A stretch of 64,000 nucleotides of DNA from Thauera sp. 28 (GTDB taxonomy: Bacteria; Pseudomonadota; Gammaproteobacteria; Burkholderiales; Rhodocyclaceae): positions 62,001-126,000 of the forward strand of contig NZ_AMXA01000005.1 of the NCBI RefSeq assembly GCF_000310145.2, given 5' to 3'. The notes under the pieces were generated by a model. It saw only the letters and a list, made by a program, of their open reading frames with translations. It was not told where the DNA came from and ran no database searches. The first letter of the stretch is position 1. Each line of letters starts with the position of its first letter. Made by a program: the position numbers and the translations under genes. Below are positions 26,365 through 35,501 of this stretch, one piece after another.

Positions 26365-27768
26365 TCACAGGAAGGTGAAGCTGACCTGGAACAGCTTCTC
26401 GACCTTGCGCACGAGGTTCTTGCTGGTACAGAAGACAATGACGTGGTCATCCTCTTCGATCACCGTGTCGTGGTGCGGCATGATGACCTCGCTGCGCAGG
26501 ATGCGCCCTTCGTCGTTCTTCACCTCACGCACGAGCGCGCCGATGGTCGCCCCCTTGGGAAGGGAGACTTCCTCGATCATGCGGCCGACGACCTTGGAAT
26601 CCTTGCGGTTGCCGTGGGCGATGATCTCGAGCGCCTCGGCGGCACCGCGGCGCAGGCTATGCACGGCCACGACATCGCCCCGGCGCACATGCGCCAGCAA
26701 GGTACCGATCGAGGTGTGAGCCGGCGAGATGGCGATGTCGATCGGCCCGCCCTGCACGAGGTCGACATAGCTCTTGCGGTTGATCAGCGCCAGTGTGCGG
26801 CGCGCGCCCATGCGCTTGGCGAGCGAGGCCGACATGATGTTGTCTTCCTCGTCGTTGGTCAGCGCGACGAACAGGTCGGTCTCGTCGATGCCCTCGTTCT
26901 CGAGCAGCTTCTCGTCAGTCGAATCGCCGCGCAGCACCAGGGCGTGGGACAGGTGCGAGGCCAGCATCTCTGCACGTACCCGGTTCAGCTCGAGGATCTT
27001 GACGTGGTAGTTCTCCTCGATGGACTGCGCCAGACGGAAACCGATGTTGCCGCCGCCAGCGATCATGATGCGCCGCATCGGCCGGTCCGAACGCCGCAGT
27101 TCGCCCATGACCTTGCGGATGTGCACGGTCGCTGCCAGGCAGAAGACCTCGTCACCGGGCAGGATCACGGTATCGCCCTTGGGGATGATGGGCTCGCCAT
27201 TACGGTAGATGGCGGCGATACGCACCTCGACGTTGGGCAGGTGAAAACGCAGCGCCTTGAGCGGATGCCCCACCAGCGGTCCGCCCTCGAAGGCGCGCAC
27301 GCAGATCAGGCTCACCACCCCGTTGGCGAACTCGAGCACCTGCAGCGCTTCCGGAAAAGCGATGAGGCGCTTGATGTAGTCAGTGACCACCTGCTCGGGG
27401 CAGATCGAGAAGTCGACCGCGAAATTGTGGTCCTCGAGCAGTTCGGGATGGTCGACGTAGTCGGTCGAGCGCAGGCGTGCGATGCGGGTGGGCAGGTTGT
27501 ACAGCGTCTTGGCGATACGGCAGGCGCACAGGTTGGTCTGGTCGGACTGGGTCACCGCGATCAACAGGTCGGCGTCGTCCGCCCCGGCCTCGCGCAGCAC
27601 GCGCGGCGATGCCGCGTTGCCGCACACGGTACGGACTTCGAGCCGTTCGCGCAGCGCAGCCAGGTACTCCTCGCTGGTGTCGACGAGCGTGATGTCGTTC
27701 GCTTCCGACACCAGGTTTTCGGCGACCGACGCACCGACCTGGCCGGCGCCGAGAATGATGATCTTCAC
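26365..27768 (-). CDS. trkA: Trk system regulatory subunit TrkA
   Basis: The 467-residue peripheral membrane protein has two RCK units, each with a Rossmann NAD-binding motif (ILGAGQVGASVAENL at the start and IAGGGNIGFRLAQSI at about 235), each followed by a TrkA-C domain (DTVILPGDEVFCLA and DTVIEEDDHVIVFC). It gates TrkH in response to nucleotides. A GTG start at 27768 with GGAAG upstream is used because the Rossmann motif must begin near residue 5. The open frame continues upstream for 200 codons but that part has no similarity. Confidence 0.95.
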   Translation of the reverse strand: MKIIILGAGQVGASVAENLVSEANDITLVDTSEEYLAALRERLEVRTVCGNAASPRVLREAGADDADLLIAVTQSDQTNLCACRIAKTLYNLPTRIARLRSTDYVDHPELLEDHNFAVDFSICPEQVVTDYIKRLIAFPEALQVLEFANGVVSLICVRAFEGGPLVGHPLKALRFHLPNVEVRIAAIYRNGEPIIPKGDTVILPGDEVFCLAATVHIRKVMGELRRSDRPMRRIMIAGGGNIGFRLAQSIEENYHVKILELNRVRAEMLASHLSHALVLRGDSTDEKLLENEGIDETDLFVALTNDEEDNIMSASLAKRMGARRTLALINRKSYVDLVQGGPIDIAISPAHTSIGTLLAHVRRGDVVAVHSLRRGAAEALEIIAHGNRKDSKVVGRMIEEVSLPKGATIGALVREVKNDEGRILRSEVIMPHHDTVIEEDDHVIVFCTSKNLVRKVEKLFQVSFTFL

Positions 27769-27869
27769 GCTGACTTCCGCATACGAATGTAGGCTGTGGA
27801 TTCTACGCCGCCCGCGGCGCAGGGTCCAAGATTTTGTTGCACCGCAGCAATCATAGCGATAACGGCTAC

Positions 27870-29129
27870 TCAGCCCTCTTCGTGGCGCCGCCCAGCCTGC
27901 AACCCGAGCTGCTTCAACTTGCGGTAGAGGTGCGTGCGCTCGAGCCCGGTCTTTTCGGCAAGCCGCGTCATGTTGCCCCCCTCGAGGCGCAGGTGGTGCT
28001 CGAAGTAGAGACGCTCGAATGCTTCGCGCGCCTCGCGCAAGGGCTGGTCGAGCGGTACCCCGCAGCCACCGGTGGAGAGATCGGGCGGAAGCAGGCGGCG
28101 GACCTCGCCCGCGCCGATCTCCTCCTCCAGCGTACCGAGCGCGAGCGACTTCACTGCGGCGCGCAACTCGGCATATCCCCCTGGCCAGGGCAGATTGCGC
28201 AGCTGGTTCAGGGCTGCCGTGGACAAGCGCCGCAAGGGCACATCGCCGCCCTCGATCAGGTGCAGCAGAAGCTGGCTGGCCAGCTCCGGCAGGTCGTCGC
28301 GTACCTCGGCCAGCGAGGGCGGGGCCAGGCTGACCTCGAACAAGCGGCTCAGCAAGCCCTCCTCCCAACCTTCGGCGACCAGCCCTTCCAGATTGCGCTC
28401 GGTGGCGACCACGAGGCGCAAGTCATAGCGCTCGAGGCGGTCGAGGGCAAAGGCAAGGTTCTTCTGCTGCGCACGCGACAGACGGGCAAGCTCGGACACG
28501 AACAGGACGCCGCCCTGGGTAGCCTGCAGCTGGCTCAGGTCGAGCGGCGCGCTGACAGCGCCCAGGTCCAGCCAGGGGGCATTGCCCGGCTGCACGCTGC
28601 GGGCAACGAGTTCGGCAAGGCTGCCGCTGCCGACGCGCAGCAACAGCACGCGCGAACTACCGGATATCTGCTCGACCCGGCGCTTGAGCTCGCGCAGCGG
28701 CACCGAGCGCGTAAACGCCGACAGGGTCAAGGGAGCGGGCGCCCCCGGGGCTTGCGGCCGTTGCAGCCCACGCTTGACCGCAGCAAGCAGCTTCTGCAGT
28801 GCGATCGGCTTTTCGAGATAGTCGATCGCACCGATACGTGTCGCCTCGACTGCCGTATCGATCGTGCCATGGCCGGACATCATCACCACCGGCATGTTGA
28901 GCTGGCCGTTGGCCGCCCACTCCTTGAGCAGGGTGATGCCATCGGTGTCCGGCATCCAGATGTCCAGCAGCACCATGTCGGGCCGCAACGCATTGCGCGC
29001 CGCACGCGCAGCGGCGGCATTCTCGGCGAGCAGGATGTCGTGGCCTTCGTCGCGCAGGATTTCGGAGAGCAGTTCGCGGATTCCGATTTCGTCGTCAACG
29101 ATGAGTATCTTTGCCATTGTCTTCGTCAA
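27870..29129 (-). CDS. NtrX-like response regulator with a degenerate AAA+ domain
   Basis: The 419-residue protein has a receiver domain (about 6-125; phosphoacceptor Asp in VLLDIWMPDTDG, Lys in YLEKP). A central region follows where a sigma-54 AAA+ domain belongs, and a C-terminal Fis-type helix-turn-helix (LAEKTGLERTHLYRKLKQLGL). The central domain lacks the Walker A GxTGTGKE motif (the place reads LLRVGSGSLAELV) and the GAFTGA loop. It probably cannot remodel sigma-54 polymerase. It overlaps the NtrY-like kinase gene, which points to an NtrY/NtrX pair. Confidence 0.9.
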   Translation of the reverse strand: MTKTMAKILIVDDEIGIRELLSEILRDEGHDILLAENAAAARAARNALRPDMVLLDIWMPDTDGITLLKEWAANGQLNMPVVMMSGHGTIDTAVEATRIGAIDYLEKPIALQKLLAAVKRGLQRPQAPGAPAPLTLSAFTRSVPLRELKRRVEQISGSSRVLLLRVGSGSLAELVARSVQPGNAPWLDLGAVSAPLDLSQLQATQGGVLFVSELARLSRAQQKNLAFALDRLERYDLRLVVATERNLEGLVAEGWEEGLLSRLFEVSLAPPSLAEVRDDLPELASQLLLHLIEGGDVPLRRLSTAALNQLRNLPWPGGYAELRAAVKSLALGTLEEEIGAGEVRRLLPPDLSTGGCGVPLDQPLREAREAFERLYFEHHLRLEGGNMTRLAEKTGLERTHLYRKLKQLGLQAGRRHEEG

Positions 29130-31249
29130 GCTTGTTTGTTTTCAGCCAGGCGCAAGCGGATGCGGACCTCTGCACCGCCGCCCTCGAGGTTGCTCAGGCG
29201 CACGTCGCCGCCATGCTCATCGACGATCTTCTTCACGATCGCCAGACCCAGTCCGGTGCCACGCGACTTGGTCGTGAAGTAGGGCTCGAAGGCGCGGGCG
29301 AGCACTTCAGCCGGAAAGCCGGGCCCGCTGTCACGGAACAGCAGCACAACCCGTTCGCCGTCACGGCGCGTCAGCACACGCACCTCGCCATCATCAACGC
29401 CCGTCACCGCGTCCTGCGCATTCTGCAGCATATTGTGGATCACCTGCCTTAGCTGGGTGCTGTCACCCATGACCGGCGGCAGACCGGTGGCGAGTTCGGT
29501 GCGCACACGCACGGCGGAGCTTTCGTACAGGTGCAGCACCTCCCGGATCAGCGCATTCAGATCGACCGCCGCCAGCTTCGGCGCAGGCAGGCGCGCATAG
29601 TCGCGGAAGGCATTGACCAGGTTCTTCATCGCCTCGACCTGGTTGACAATGGTCGTCGTTGCGCGCTCGAGCATCTCTCGCCCGCTATCGTCCAGGCGGT
29701 CCGCCAGCTTGAAGGCAAGGCGCTCGGCGGAGAGCTGGATCGGCGTCAGCGGGTTCTTGATCTCGTGCGCGAGTCGGCGCGCCACCTCGGCCCAGGCGGC
29801 GGTGCGTTGCGCCGCAACCAGGCTGGAGATGTCGTCGAAGACGACGACCAACCCGCCGCCGCCGACCGCAGGCAGACGCGAGCCGTGGATCAGCAGGCTG
29901 AGCGGCGAGCTGTCCTTCACCGGCAGGTCGATCTGGGTCTGCCAGTCACCCTCGTTGTTGGCGAAGCCCTCGACCAAGGTGTCACGGAAGAGGTCGAGGC
30001 GAGGCCAGTCCTCCAACGCGAGATCCTCGAACCCGGCAAGGTCGTCGGCCAGGATCTGCAGCGCACCATGGTTGGCCGCACGCAGTTGGCCGTCCACCGA
30101 GAAGGCAAGCACACCGGTGGACAGGTGGGCCAGCACGCTCTCGAGGTAAGCGCGGGCGGCTTCGACCTCGGCACGGCTACGCTCGGCCGCGCCGCGTGCG
30201 TCCTGCAGTTGCCGCGTCATGCGGTTGAAGGACTGCGTCAGCACGCCCAGTTCGTCGTTGGCCGGCAGGGCCTGGCGCGGGCTGAAGTCGCCTTGTGCCA
30301 CCGCCTGTGTGCCCTCGGCCAGGATGAGCAGAGGCGCCGCCAGCCGGCGGGCGATGAAGAAGGCGACCGCGAGTGCGGTCAGCAGTGCGAGCAGCAGCGT
30401 GAGGCTGAGCGTGATGGTGTAGATGCGCTTGAGCCCGCTGCGCCCGAGGGTGAGCTGCTGATAGTCACGATAGGCCTCCTGGACAGCCTCGGCGCTGCGC
30501 CCGAATGACTCCGGTACCGGTTGAAGGAGCATCAGCAGATTGGGCTCACCCGCCAGCGTGCGCAGCGGGATGGGGGTGACGACGCGAATCACCAGACGTC
30601 CGTCGGGGCGACTGTCGACACTCTGGAAATGGCGCGACTGGCGGGCCTGGCGCAGTTCGGCGACCGACGGCAGGTCTGGGATGAGGCCATGACTCTGGTC
30701 GGCCGCCGTCGCCACCACCTGGCCATTGGCGCTGATGATGGTTGCGCTGCTGATGCCGCTCTGCTCGCGCAGGCGGTTGAGCAGGGCGGCCGACCCTGCT
30801 CCTGCGCTGGCAACCTCGAGTTCGAGCACCATGTCGTCAGCCTTGTCGCGCACCTGGCTGACGAGGTAGTCGAAGGCGCTCTGGCCCAACGCAATGCCAC
30901 CCTCCAGCGCCGAATCGACGCGTACGTCGAACCACGACTCGATGCTGCGTACGACGAACTGCAAGGACACGCCATACACGAGCACGCCGGGCACCACGCC
31001 CATGAGCGCAAACATCAGCACCAGGCGCATCTTGAGCCGCGAGCCGAACTCCCGGCGGCGGTACTCGCGCCACAGCTGGCGCAGCTGAATGCCGACGAGG
31101 GCAGCCATCGCAACGACCACCGCGCCGTTGAGCGCAAGCAGGAACGGATAGCTGCCTGCAAAGAGCTCGGTATTCGCGCTCGCCGAGGCCAGCAGGAACA
31201 AGGAGATTCCGGCAAGGGCAGCAACGATGACGAGATAGGCGCGTTTCAT
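29126..31249 (-). CDS. NtrY-like sensor histidine kinase
   Basis: The 707-residue inner-membrane kinase has transmembrane helices near 5-25, 33-55 and 75-95, and another at about 275-300 after a periplasmic domain. HAMP (about 300-350), PAS (about 370-470) and the kinase core follow. The H-box is RRLAHEIKNPLTPIQLSAERL, the N-box is MLQNAQDAV, and the G boxes are FRDSGPGFP and GTGLGLAIV. Its stop overlaps the ntrX-like start by four bases. These pairs sense nitrogen, redox or envelope conditions; the stimulus here is unknown. Confidence 0.93.
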   Translation of the reverse strand: MKRAYLVIVAALAGISLFLLASASANTELFAGSYPFLLALNGAVVVAMAALVGIQLRQLWREYRRREFGSRLKMRLVLMFALMGVVPGVLVYGVSLQFVVRSIESWFDVRVDSALEGGIALGQSAFDYLVSQVRDKADDMVLELEVASAGAGSAALLNRLREQSGISSATIISANGQVVATAADQSHGLIPDLPSVAELRQARQSRHFQSVDSRPDGRLVIRVVTPIPLRTLAGEPNLLMLLQPVPESFGRSAEAVQEAYRDYQQLTLGRSGLKRIYTITLSLTLLLALLTALAVAFFIARRLAAPLLILAEGTQAVAQGDFSPRQALPANDELGVLTQSFNRMTRQLQDARGAAERSRAEVEAARAYLESVLAHLSTGVLAFSVDGQLRAANHGALQILADDLAGFEDLALEDWPRLDLFRDTLVEGFANNEGDWQTQIDLPVKDSSPLSLLIHGSRLPAVGGGGLVVVFDDISSLVAAQRTAAWAEVARRLAHEIKNPLTPIQLSAERLAFKLADRLDDSGREMLERATTTIVNQVEAMKNLVNAFRDYARLPAPKLAAVDLNALIREVLHLYESSAVRVRTELATGLPPVMGDSTQLRQVIHNMLQNAQDAVTGVDDGEVRVLTRRDGERVVLLFRDSGPGFPAEVLARAFEPYFTTKSRGTGLGLAIVKKIVDEHGGDVRLSNLEGGGAEVRIRLRLAENKQA

Positions 31250-31857
31250 TGGAACCCCGGCGCTCCGGGCAGGAAGGTCCAGCGCAACCAGTCGGTGCCC
31301 AGGCTCCAGTCACGGCTGCCGATCGCGGTCACCTGGAAGGGCTTGGGCAGCTGGCTGGTGTCGAGTCGAAAACGCAGTGAGGCTTGGTGAGACTGCCCCG
31401 CTTCGAGGGTGTCGAAGTCGGCGACCTGCCAGTTGCGCACACGCTGCATGGTCATCACCGCCGCCTCGAGGCTGTCGAAGCTCTGGTGGAAGCTGCCGAT
31501 CGACAACCGGTAGCTGCGCGTAATGGCGTGGTAGTGCAGCCGGTAATCCAGACTGCGATCGACCACGACCTGATTGAGCCAGTACCAGCGCGGGCGCTCG
31601 ATGAGCAGCTGAGTGGTGAAGTACAGCGACACGCCACGCGAAACGGCATCGACGAGTCGAGGGTTGAGCTCGATGTCGATATCGGCGTTGAGGACATAGC
31701 CCGAATCGCCACGCACGATCTCTGCGTTGCGGATCTCGCTCGAGTCCGCATGCGCGAACACGACGATGACGCTAAGCAGGGCAAATACGATCGTACGCAG
31801 CAGGCGTTCAGGCCTGCTTGCGAAGGAGCGCGTAGTAGAAGCCGTCATGTTCGGCAT
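31246..31857 (-). CDS. DUF4390-family exported protein
   Basis: The 203-residue protein has an N-terminal hydrophobic signal segment (LLRTIVFALLSVIVVFAHADS), with probable cleavage after AHA. The mature part is a single beta-rich domain with RYWYWLN-type features (RPRWYWLNQVVV) and LSIGSFHQSFDSLEAA, the pattern of DUF4390 proteins found between rsmB and ntrYX in betaproteobacteria. The function is unknown. It overlaps ntrY by four bases and rsmB by about 40, so coupling with both is likely. ATG 31848 is an alternative start. Confidence 0.85.
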   Translation of the reverse strand: MPNMTASTTRSFASRPERLLRTIVFALLSVIVVFAHADSSEIRNAEIVRGDSGYVLNADIDIELNPRLVDAVSRGVSLYFTTQLLIERPRWYWLNQVVVDRSLDYRLHYHAITRSYRLSIGSFHQSFDSLEAAVMTMQRVRNWQVADFDTLEAGQSHQASLRFRLDTSQLPKPFQVTAIGSRDWSLGTDWLRWTFLPGAPGFQ

Positions 31858-33187
31858 TGGGCAACAGCTTCAGGTCGGGCTCCCCGCAAACCGGGACACG
31901 TTCGGCATCGGCATGCAGGGCGCAGAAACGGGCGATCTGCCCGGCGTTCTCTTCATCGAAAACCGAGCAGGTGACGTAGAGCATTGTGCCACCCGGGGCC
32001 AGCGTCTGCCAAAGCGCATCGAGGATCTCCGCTTGCTGTGCGGCGAACTGCGCGATGTCGGTCTCCCGGCGCAGCCACTTGATGTCGGGATGCCTGCGCG
32101 CAACGCCGGACGCGGAACATGGCACATCGGCCAGGATACGATCGAAGGGGCGTCCATCCCACCAGCGCTCGACACGCCGGCAATCGGCAACCTGTACGCG
32201 GGCAGTCAGGCCCAGCCGCGCCAGATTGCTGTCGACACGCTGTGCACGCAGCGAGTCGAGCTCGAGCGCAAGCAGCTCGACGTCAGCGCACTCCAGCAGA
32301 TGCGCCGTCTTCCCGCCGGGGGCCGCGCAGGCATCCAGCACCCGCTCGCCCGCAAGCGGCGCAAGCAGCCGTGCCGCCCACTGTGCGCCCGCATCCTGCA
32401 CCGAAAGCAGGCCGTCGGAGAACCCGGGCAGGCGGCCTACGGGCACGGGGCGATCGAGCAGGAGCGCATCGTTATCGAGCCGGCGTACGACCAGCCCGGC
32501 GCCCTCGAGCCCTGCCAGCACAGCGTCGATCGTCGTCCTGCGCGTATTCACACGGATGGCCATGGGCGGACGCTGGTTGCCGGCTGCAAGCGCCGCCTCC
32601 CAACTCTCACCGGCCGAGGCACGCAGGCGGGCGATCCACCAGCGCGGAAAACCGAGCCGGGCCTCCTCATCGGCCTCGGCCCAGGACTCCCACTGATCAC
32701 GCTGACGGAGGGCGTTGCGCAACACGCCGTTGACCATGTTCTTGAGCCCGGGCATCAACTCGTGTGCGGCCTGGACCGCCTGATCGACGACGGTGTGCGC
32801 CTGCTCGGGCCGCTGGCGCAGACGTGTGAGCGCAACCAGCAGCAGGCCATGGATGGCCGGCGCAGGTGGCGTGTGCAGGAGACGATCGAGCACGACGCCG
32901 CTACGGCGAAAATCACGCAGCGTGGACCAGGCCAAGTCGCGCACCGCGCCCCGGGTTGCATCCGGCCACCCCGGATGGGTGGCAAGCATGTGCTCGAACG
33001 CTTCGGTAAGGTTGCCGCCACCAAGCACTGCGCCAACAAGCTCGGCTGCACGCGCCAAGGCCATGGCAAGGCTGTCATCGGCAAGGGTGGTCCGAACGGT
33101 GGCGGAAGCGTCTTGAGGCGGTCTGCGATTGCGCGCGCCCGGCGCGGAGGAGCGCGAAGGGCGCTGATTTCTGGACGGAGAGGTCAC
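31808..33187 (-). CDS. rsmB: 16S rRNA m5C967 methyltransferase RsmB
   Basis: The 459-residue enzyme methylates C967 of 16S rRNA. An N-terminal NusB-like domain (about 35-170) contains RDLAWSTLRDFRR. The C-terminal methyltransferase has the SAM site DACAAPGGKTAHLLE, and the two catalytic cysteines are in DVPCSASG and VTCSVFDEEN. A GTG start at 33187 is used, but the first 30 residues are basic and low-complexity, so translation may begin later. The gene is in a minus-strand run with DUF4390 and ntrYX. Confidence 0.93.
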   Translation of the reverse strand: MTSPSRNQRPSRSSAPGARNRRPPQDASATVRTTLADDSLAMALARAAELVGAVLGGGNLTEAFEHMLATHPGWPDATRGAVRDLAWSTLRDFRRSGVVLDRLLHTPPAPAIHGLLLVALTRLRQRPEQAHTVVDQAVQAAHELMPGLKNMVNGVLRNALRQRDQWESWAEADEEARLGFPRWWIARLRASAGESWEAALAAGNQRPPMAIRVNTRRTTIDAVLAGLEGAGLVVRRLDNDALLLDRPVPVGRLPGFSDGLLSVQDAGAQWAARLLAPLAGERVLDACAAPGGKTAHLLECADVELLALELDSLRAQRVDSNLARLGLTARVQVADCRRVERWWDGRPFDRILADVPCSASGVARRHPDIKWLRRETDIAQFAAQQAEILDALWQTLAPGGTMLYVTCSVFDEENAGQIARFCALHADAERVPVCGEPDLKLLPNAEHDGFYYALLRKQA

Positions 33188-33230
33188 GATCTGGAATACG
33201 GGAGTGGACGCGGGACACGCGCCCCATGGC

Positions 33231-34115
33231 TCAGGCCAGCAAGGCGCGCAGGTGATTGGGCAGGGCAAACTGGGCCCGATAGACAGCCCCGTTCAGATGC
33301 TGGAGCCGGCTGATGCCGCGCGTGGCAATCACGCGCTCGACCTCTTCCTCGCTCAAGCTCAGCGGATCGAGGGTATCGGAGGCACAGGCCAGGCCCCACA
33401 GGCTGCCGTAAAGCGGAATGTACAGGAAATAGGGGCGCACGCAGGCAAACACGGCACGCAGACGCTCGATCAACAGGCGCACCCGCTCCGGCTGGAAGAC
33501 CGGCGTGCCGATATGCAAGCTCAGGGCACCCCCGGGCGTGAGCAGCTCACGACAGGCGCGGAAGAAGGCCTCGGAATAGAGCGCCTCGGCAGGACCGACC
33601 GGATCCGTCAGATCGAGCACCACGATGTCGTAGCGATCGCCGGCTGCAGGCGCGTCCTCGAGCACGTACTTCATGCCGTCGCCAATACGGATATCGACAC
33701 GCGGATCGTCCAGGGCGCCGTGGTGAACGGCCTGGAGATGGCGACGGGAGATGTCGATCACCTTGGCGTCGAGTTCGGCAATCACAACCTTGTCGATCGA
33801 CGGGTACTTGAGCAATTCTTCTGCCGAGCCGCCGTCCCCGCCACCGATGACGAGGGCTCGACGCAAGCCCGCGTGAGCGAGCCCCGGCACATGGATCAGG
33901 TTCTCGTGGTAGTAGAACTCATCGCGCTCCGAAGTCATGAAGCAGCCATCGAGGCGGAACAGGCGCCCAAACCGGGGCGTGTCCCAGACTTCGTAGGACT
34001 GCCACTCCGAATGGCCTCGCTCGAGCAGCCGGCCTGCCTTCAGAAAATAGCCGGCGTCGTCGCACAGAAACTCAGGAATGAGCTCCGGCGGCCACCCTTC
34101 CACATGCACGCTCAC
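33231..34115 (-). CDS. speE: Spermidine synthase SpeE (polyamine aminopropyltransferase)
   Basis: The 294-residue cytoplasmic enzyme transfers an aminopropyl group from decarboxylated SAM to putrescine. It has the spermidine synthase signature LVIGGGDGGSAEELLKY and the catalytic Asp in VVLDLTDPVGPAE. The N-terminal DEFYYHENLIHVP segment is family-standard. The ATG overlaps the speD stop by four bases, so SpeD, which makes decarboxylated SAM, is coupled to it. Confidence 0.95.
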   Translation of the reverse strand: MSVHVEGWPPELIPEFLCDDAGYFLKAGRLLERGHSEWQSYEVWDTPRFGRLFRLDGCFMTSERDEFYYHENLIHVPGLAHAGLRRALVIGGGDGGSAEELLKYPSIDKVVIAELDAKVIDISRRHLQAVHHGALDDPRVDIRIGDGMKYVLEDAPAAGDRYDIVVLDLTDPVGPAEALYSEAFFRACRELLTPGGALSLHIGTPVFQPERVRLLIERLRAVFACVRPYFLYIPLYGSLWGLACASDTLDPLSLSEEEVERVIATRGISRLQHLNGAVYRAQFALPNHLRALLA

Positions 34116-34504
34116 GAGGTGACACCCTGCTCGAGACGACCGCGGACCACCTCGTGGCTGACGATTTCCTCAGGCGCGAGCGCATCGATCACGGCAGCGA
34201 ACACCTGGCGAGCGCGACCGCTGTTGTCACGCGAAAAATTGCACACGTATACATCGAGTGTCACATCGCCAGTTTCCGGCCAGGTATGGATGGCAAGGTG
34301 CGACTCCGCGAGCACGACGGTACCGGTCACCCCGGCAGCGTCGCCCTGCTCGTCCAGAAACTGATAGAAATAGGCGCCCAGCGGTGTCAGGCCCGCATTA
34401 CGGCAGCCTTCCACGCACAAGGCCTCAAGCTCGGCGCGTTCGGTCAGCAATCCAGCAGAAGATCTGCAGCGGTAGATGTCAGCGATGAGATGCAGTCCGT
34501 TCAT
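34112..34504 (-). CDS. speD: S-adenosylmethionine decarboxylase proenzyme (SpeD/SpeH)
   Basis: The 130-residue proenzyme is of the short bacterial/archaeal type. The self-cleavage site is in VLAESHLAIHTWPE, where the Ser becomes the pyruvoyl group. The catalytic Cys lies in VYVCNFSR. It makes the aminopropyl donor used by SpeE, and their genes overlap by four bases. Start ATG 34504 has GAGG close upstream and gives the family length; the long frame upstream of it is not coding. Confidence 0.95.
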   Translation of the reverse strand: MNGLHLIADIYRCRSSAGLLTERAELEALCVEGCRNAGLTPLGAYFYQFLDEQGDAAGVTGTVVLAESHLAIHTWPETGDVTLDVYVCNFSRDNSGRARQVFAAVIDALAPEEIVSHEVVRGRLEQGVTS

Positions 34505-34640
34505 GTCCTCGGTCTTGTTGTACAGGTGACTGAAGCTGAGGATTTTATCATGCGGGGCTAAGGTAATATTTTTGCAAATATTCCCAGCGCTCTGGCGTGC
34601 CCTCGCCCACCCCGCCCCTGGCTGCCTCAGGGTGCACGCA

Positions 34641-34656
34641 TGTTCCACGTGAAACA
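34641..34656. promoter_or_regulatory. parS-like ParB-binding palindrome (downstream copy)
   Basis: TGTTCCACGTGAAACA matches the bacterial parS consensus TGTTTCACGTGAAACA at 15 of 16 bases. It lies 10 bases beyond the end of the TauE gene in the gap next to speD. It pairs with the copy at 35442 within 800 bases and is about 5 kb from dnaA. Confidence 0.85.
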
Positions 34657-34665
34657 CAGCGAGGC

Positions 34666-35436
34666 TCAGCGCAGGAAGGTGTCGTAGGCCAGGCGTGCGA
34701 TCAGCACCGTAACCACGGCCAGGAACATCTTCCTCACGAACACGACGCCGTGCTTCAGGGCCATACGCGACCCAAGCAAGGCCCCCGCAAGGTTGCACAC
34801 CGCCATCACTGCGGCCAGTTTCCACAGCAGCTCGACATTACCCACGAAGAAGGAGATCGCCGCTGCATTGGTGGCGACATTGAGAATCTTGGCGGTAACG
34901 GATGCCCGCAGAAAATCCATGCCCAGGAAGCGGATGAACAGGAAGATCAGAAAGCTCCCCGTTCCAGGACCAAAGAAGCCGTCGTAGAAGCCGATCACAG
35001 CGCCAATCGTCGCTGCAAGCAGCGCCGAACGGGCACCATGAGCGGGCTCCGCCGAGACCGCACCAAGATCCTTGCGGATGAAGGTGTAGGCGGCTACGGC
35101 GACGAGCAGCACGAGGATGAGCGGGCGCAGGATCGCCGGATCCAGGTAGGCAACCGCCTTGGCGCCGTACCACGACCCGACCAACGCGGCGGCAGCGCCA
35201 GGCAGCGCGACCCGCCAGGGTATGCTCACACGGCGCCCGTACTGGATCGCAGCGCTTGTCGTACCGACGATGCTGGCAAGTTTGTTGGTACCGAACAGGG
35301 TTGCCGGCGCCGCGTTGGGCAGCGCCGTGAACAGCGCAGGCAGCTGAATCAGCCCGCCGCCACCCACGACGGAATCCACGAATCCGGCGAACAATGCGGC
35401 AAGCCCCAGGGCCAGGAAGAGGAATTCGATTTCCAT
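34666..35436 (-). CDS. TauE/SafE-family membrane exporter
   Basis: The 256-residue protein has about seven to eight hydrophobic helices. The N-terminal FAGFVDSVVGGGGLIQLPAL and mid-protein IGFYDGFFGPGTGSF motifs are the two repeats of the TauE/SafE (sulfite or sulfoacetate exporter) family. The substrate cannot be read from the sequence. It is bracketed by two parS-like sites, one overlapping its own upstream region, and sits between speD and mnmE on the same strand. Confidence 0.92.
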   Translation of the reverse strand: MEIEFLFLALGLAALFAGFVDSVVGGGGLIQLPALFTALPNAAPATLFGTNKLASIVGTTSAAIQYGRRVSIPWRVALPGAAAALVGSWYGAKAVAYLDPAILRPLILVLLVAVAAYTFIRKDLGAVSAEPAHGARSALLAATIGAVIGFYDGFFGPGTGSFLIFLFIRFLGMDFLRASVTAKILNVATNAAAISFFVGNVELLWKLAAVMAVCNLAGALLGSRMALKHGVVFVRKMFLAVVTVLIARLAYDTFLR

Positions 35437-35441
35437 CGGGA

Positions 35442-35457
35442 CGTTTCACGTGAAACA
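35442..35457. promoter_or_regulatory. parS-like ParB-binding palindrome (upstream copy)
   Basis: CGTTTCACGTGAAACA matches the parS consensus at 15 of 16 bases and contains the complete GTTTCACGTGAAAC core. It begins six bases before the TauE start codon, in the gap between mnmE and that gene, and so covers the place of its ribosome binding site. Confidence 0.88.
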
Positions 35458-35501
35458 TCCGCAGCGGCTCGTACCGATGCGGACGGGCAATCCGGGGAAC
35501 C

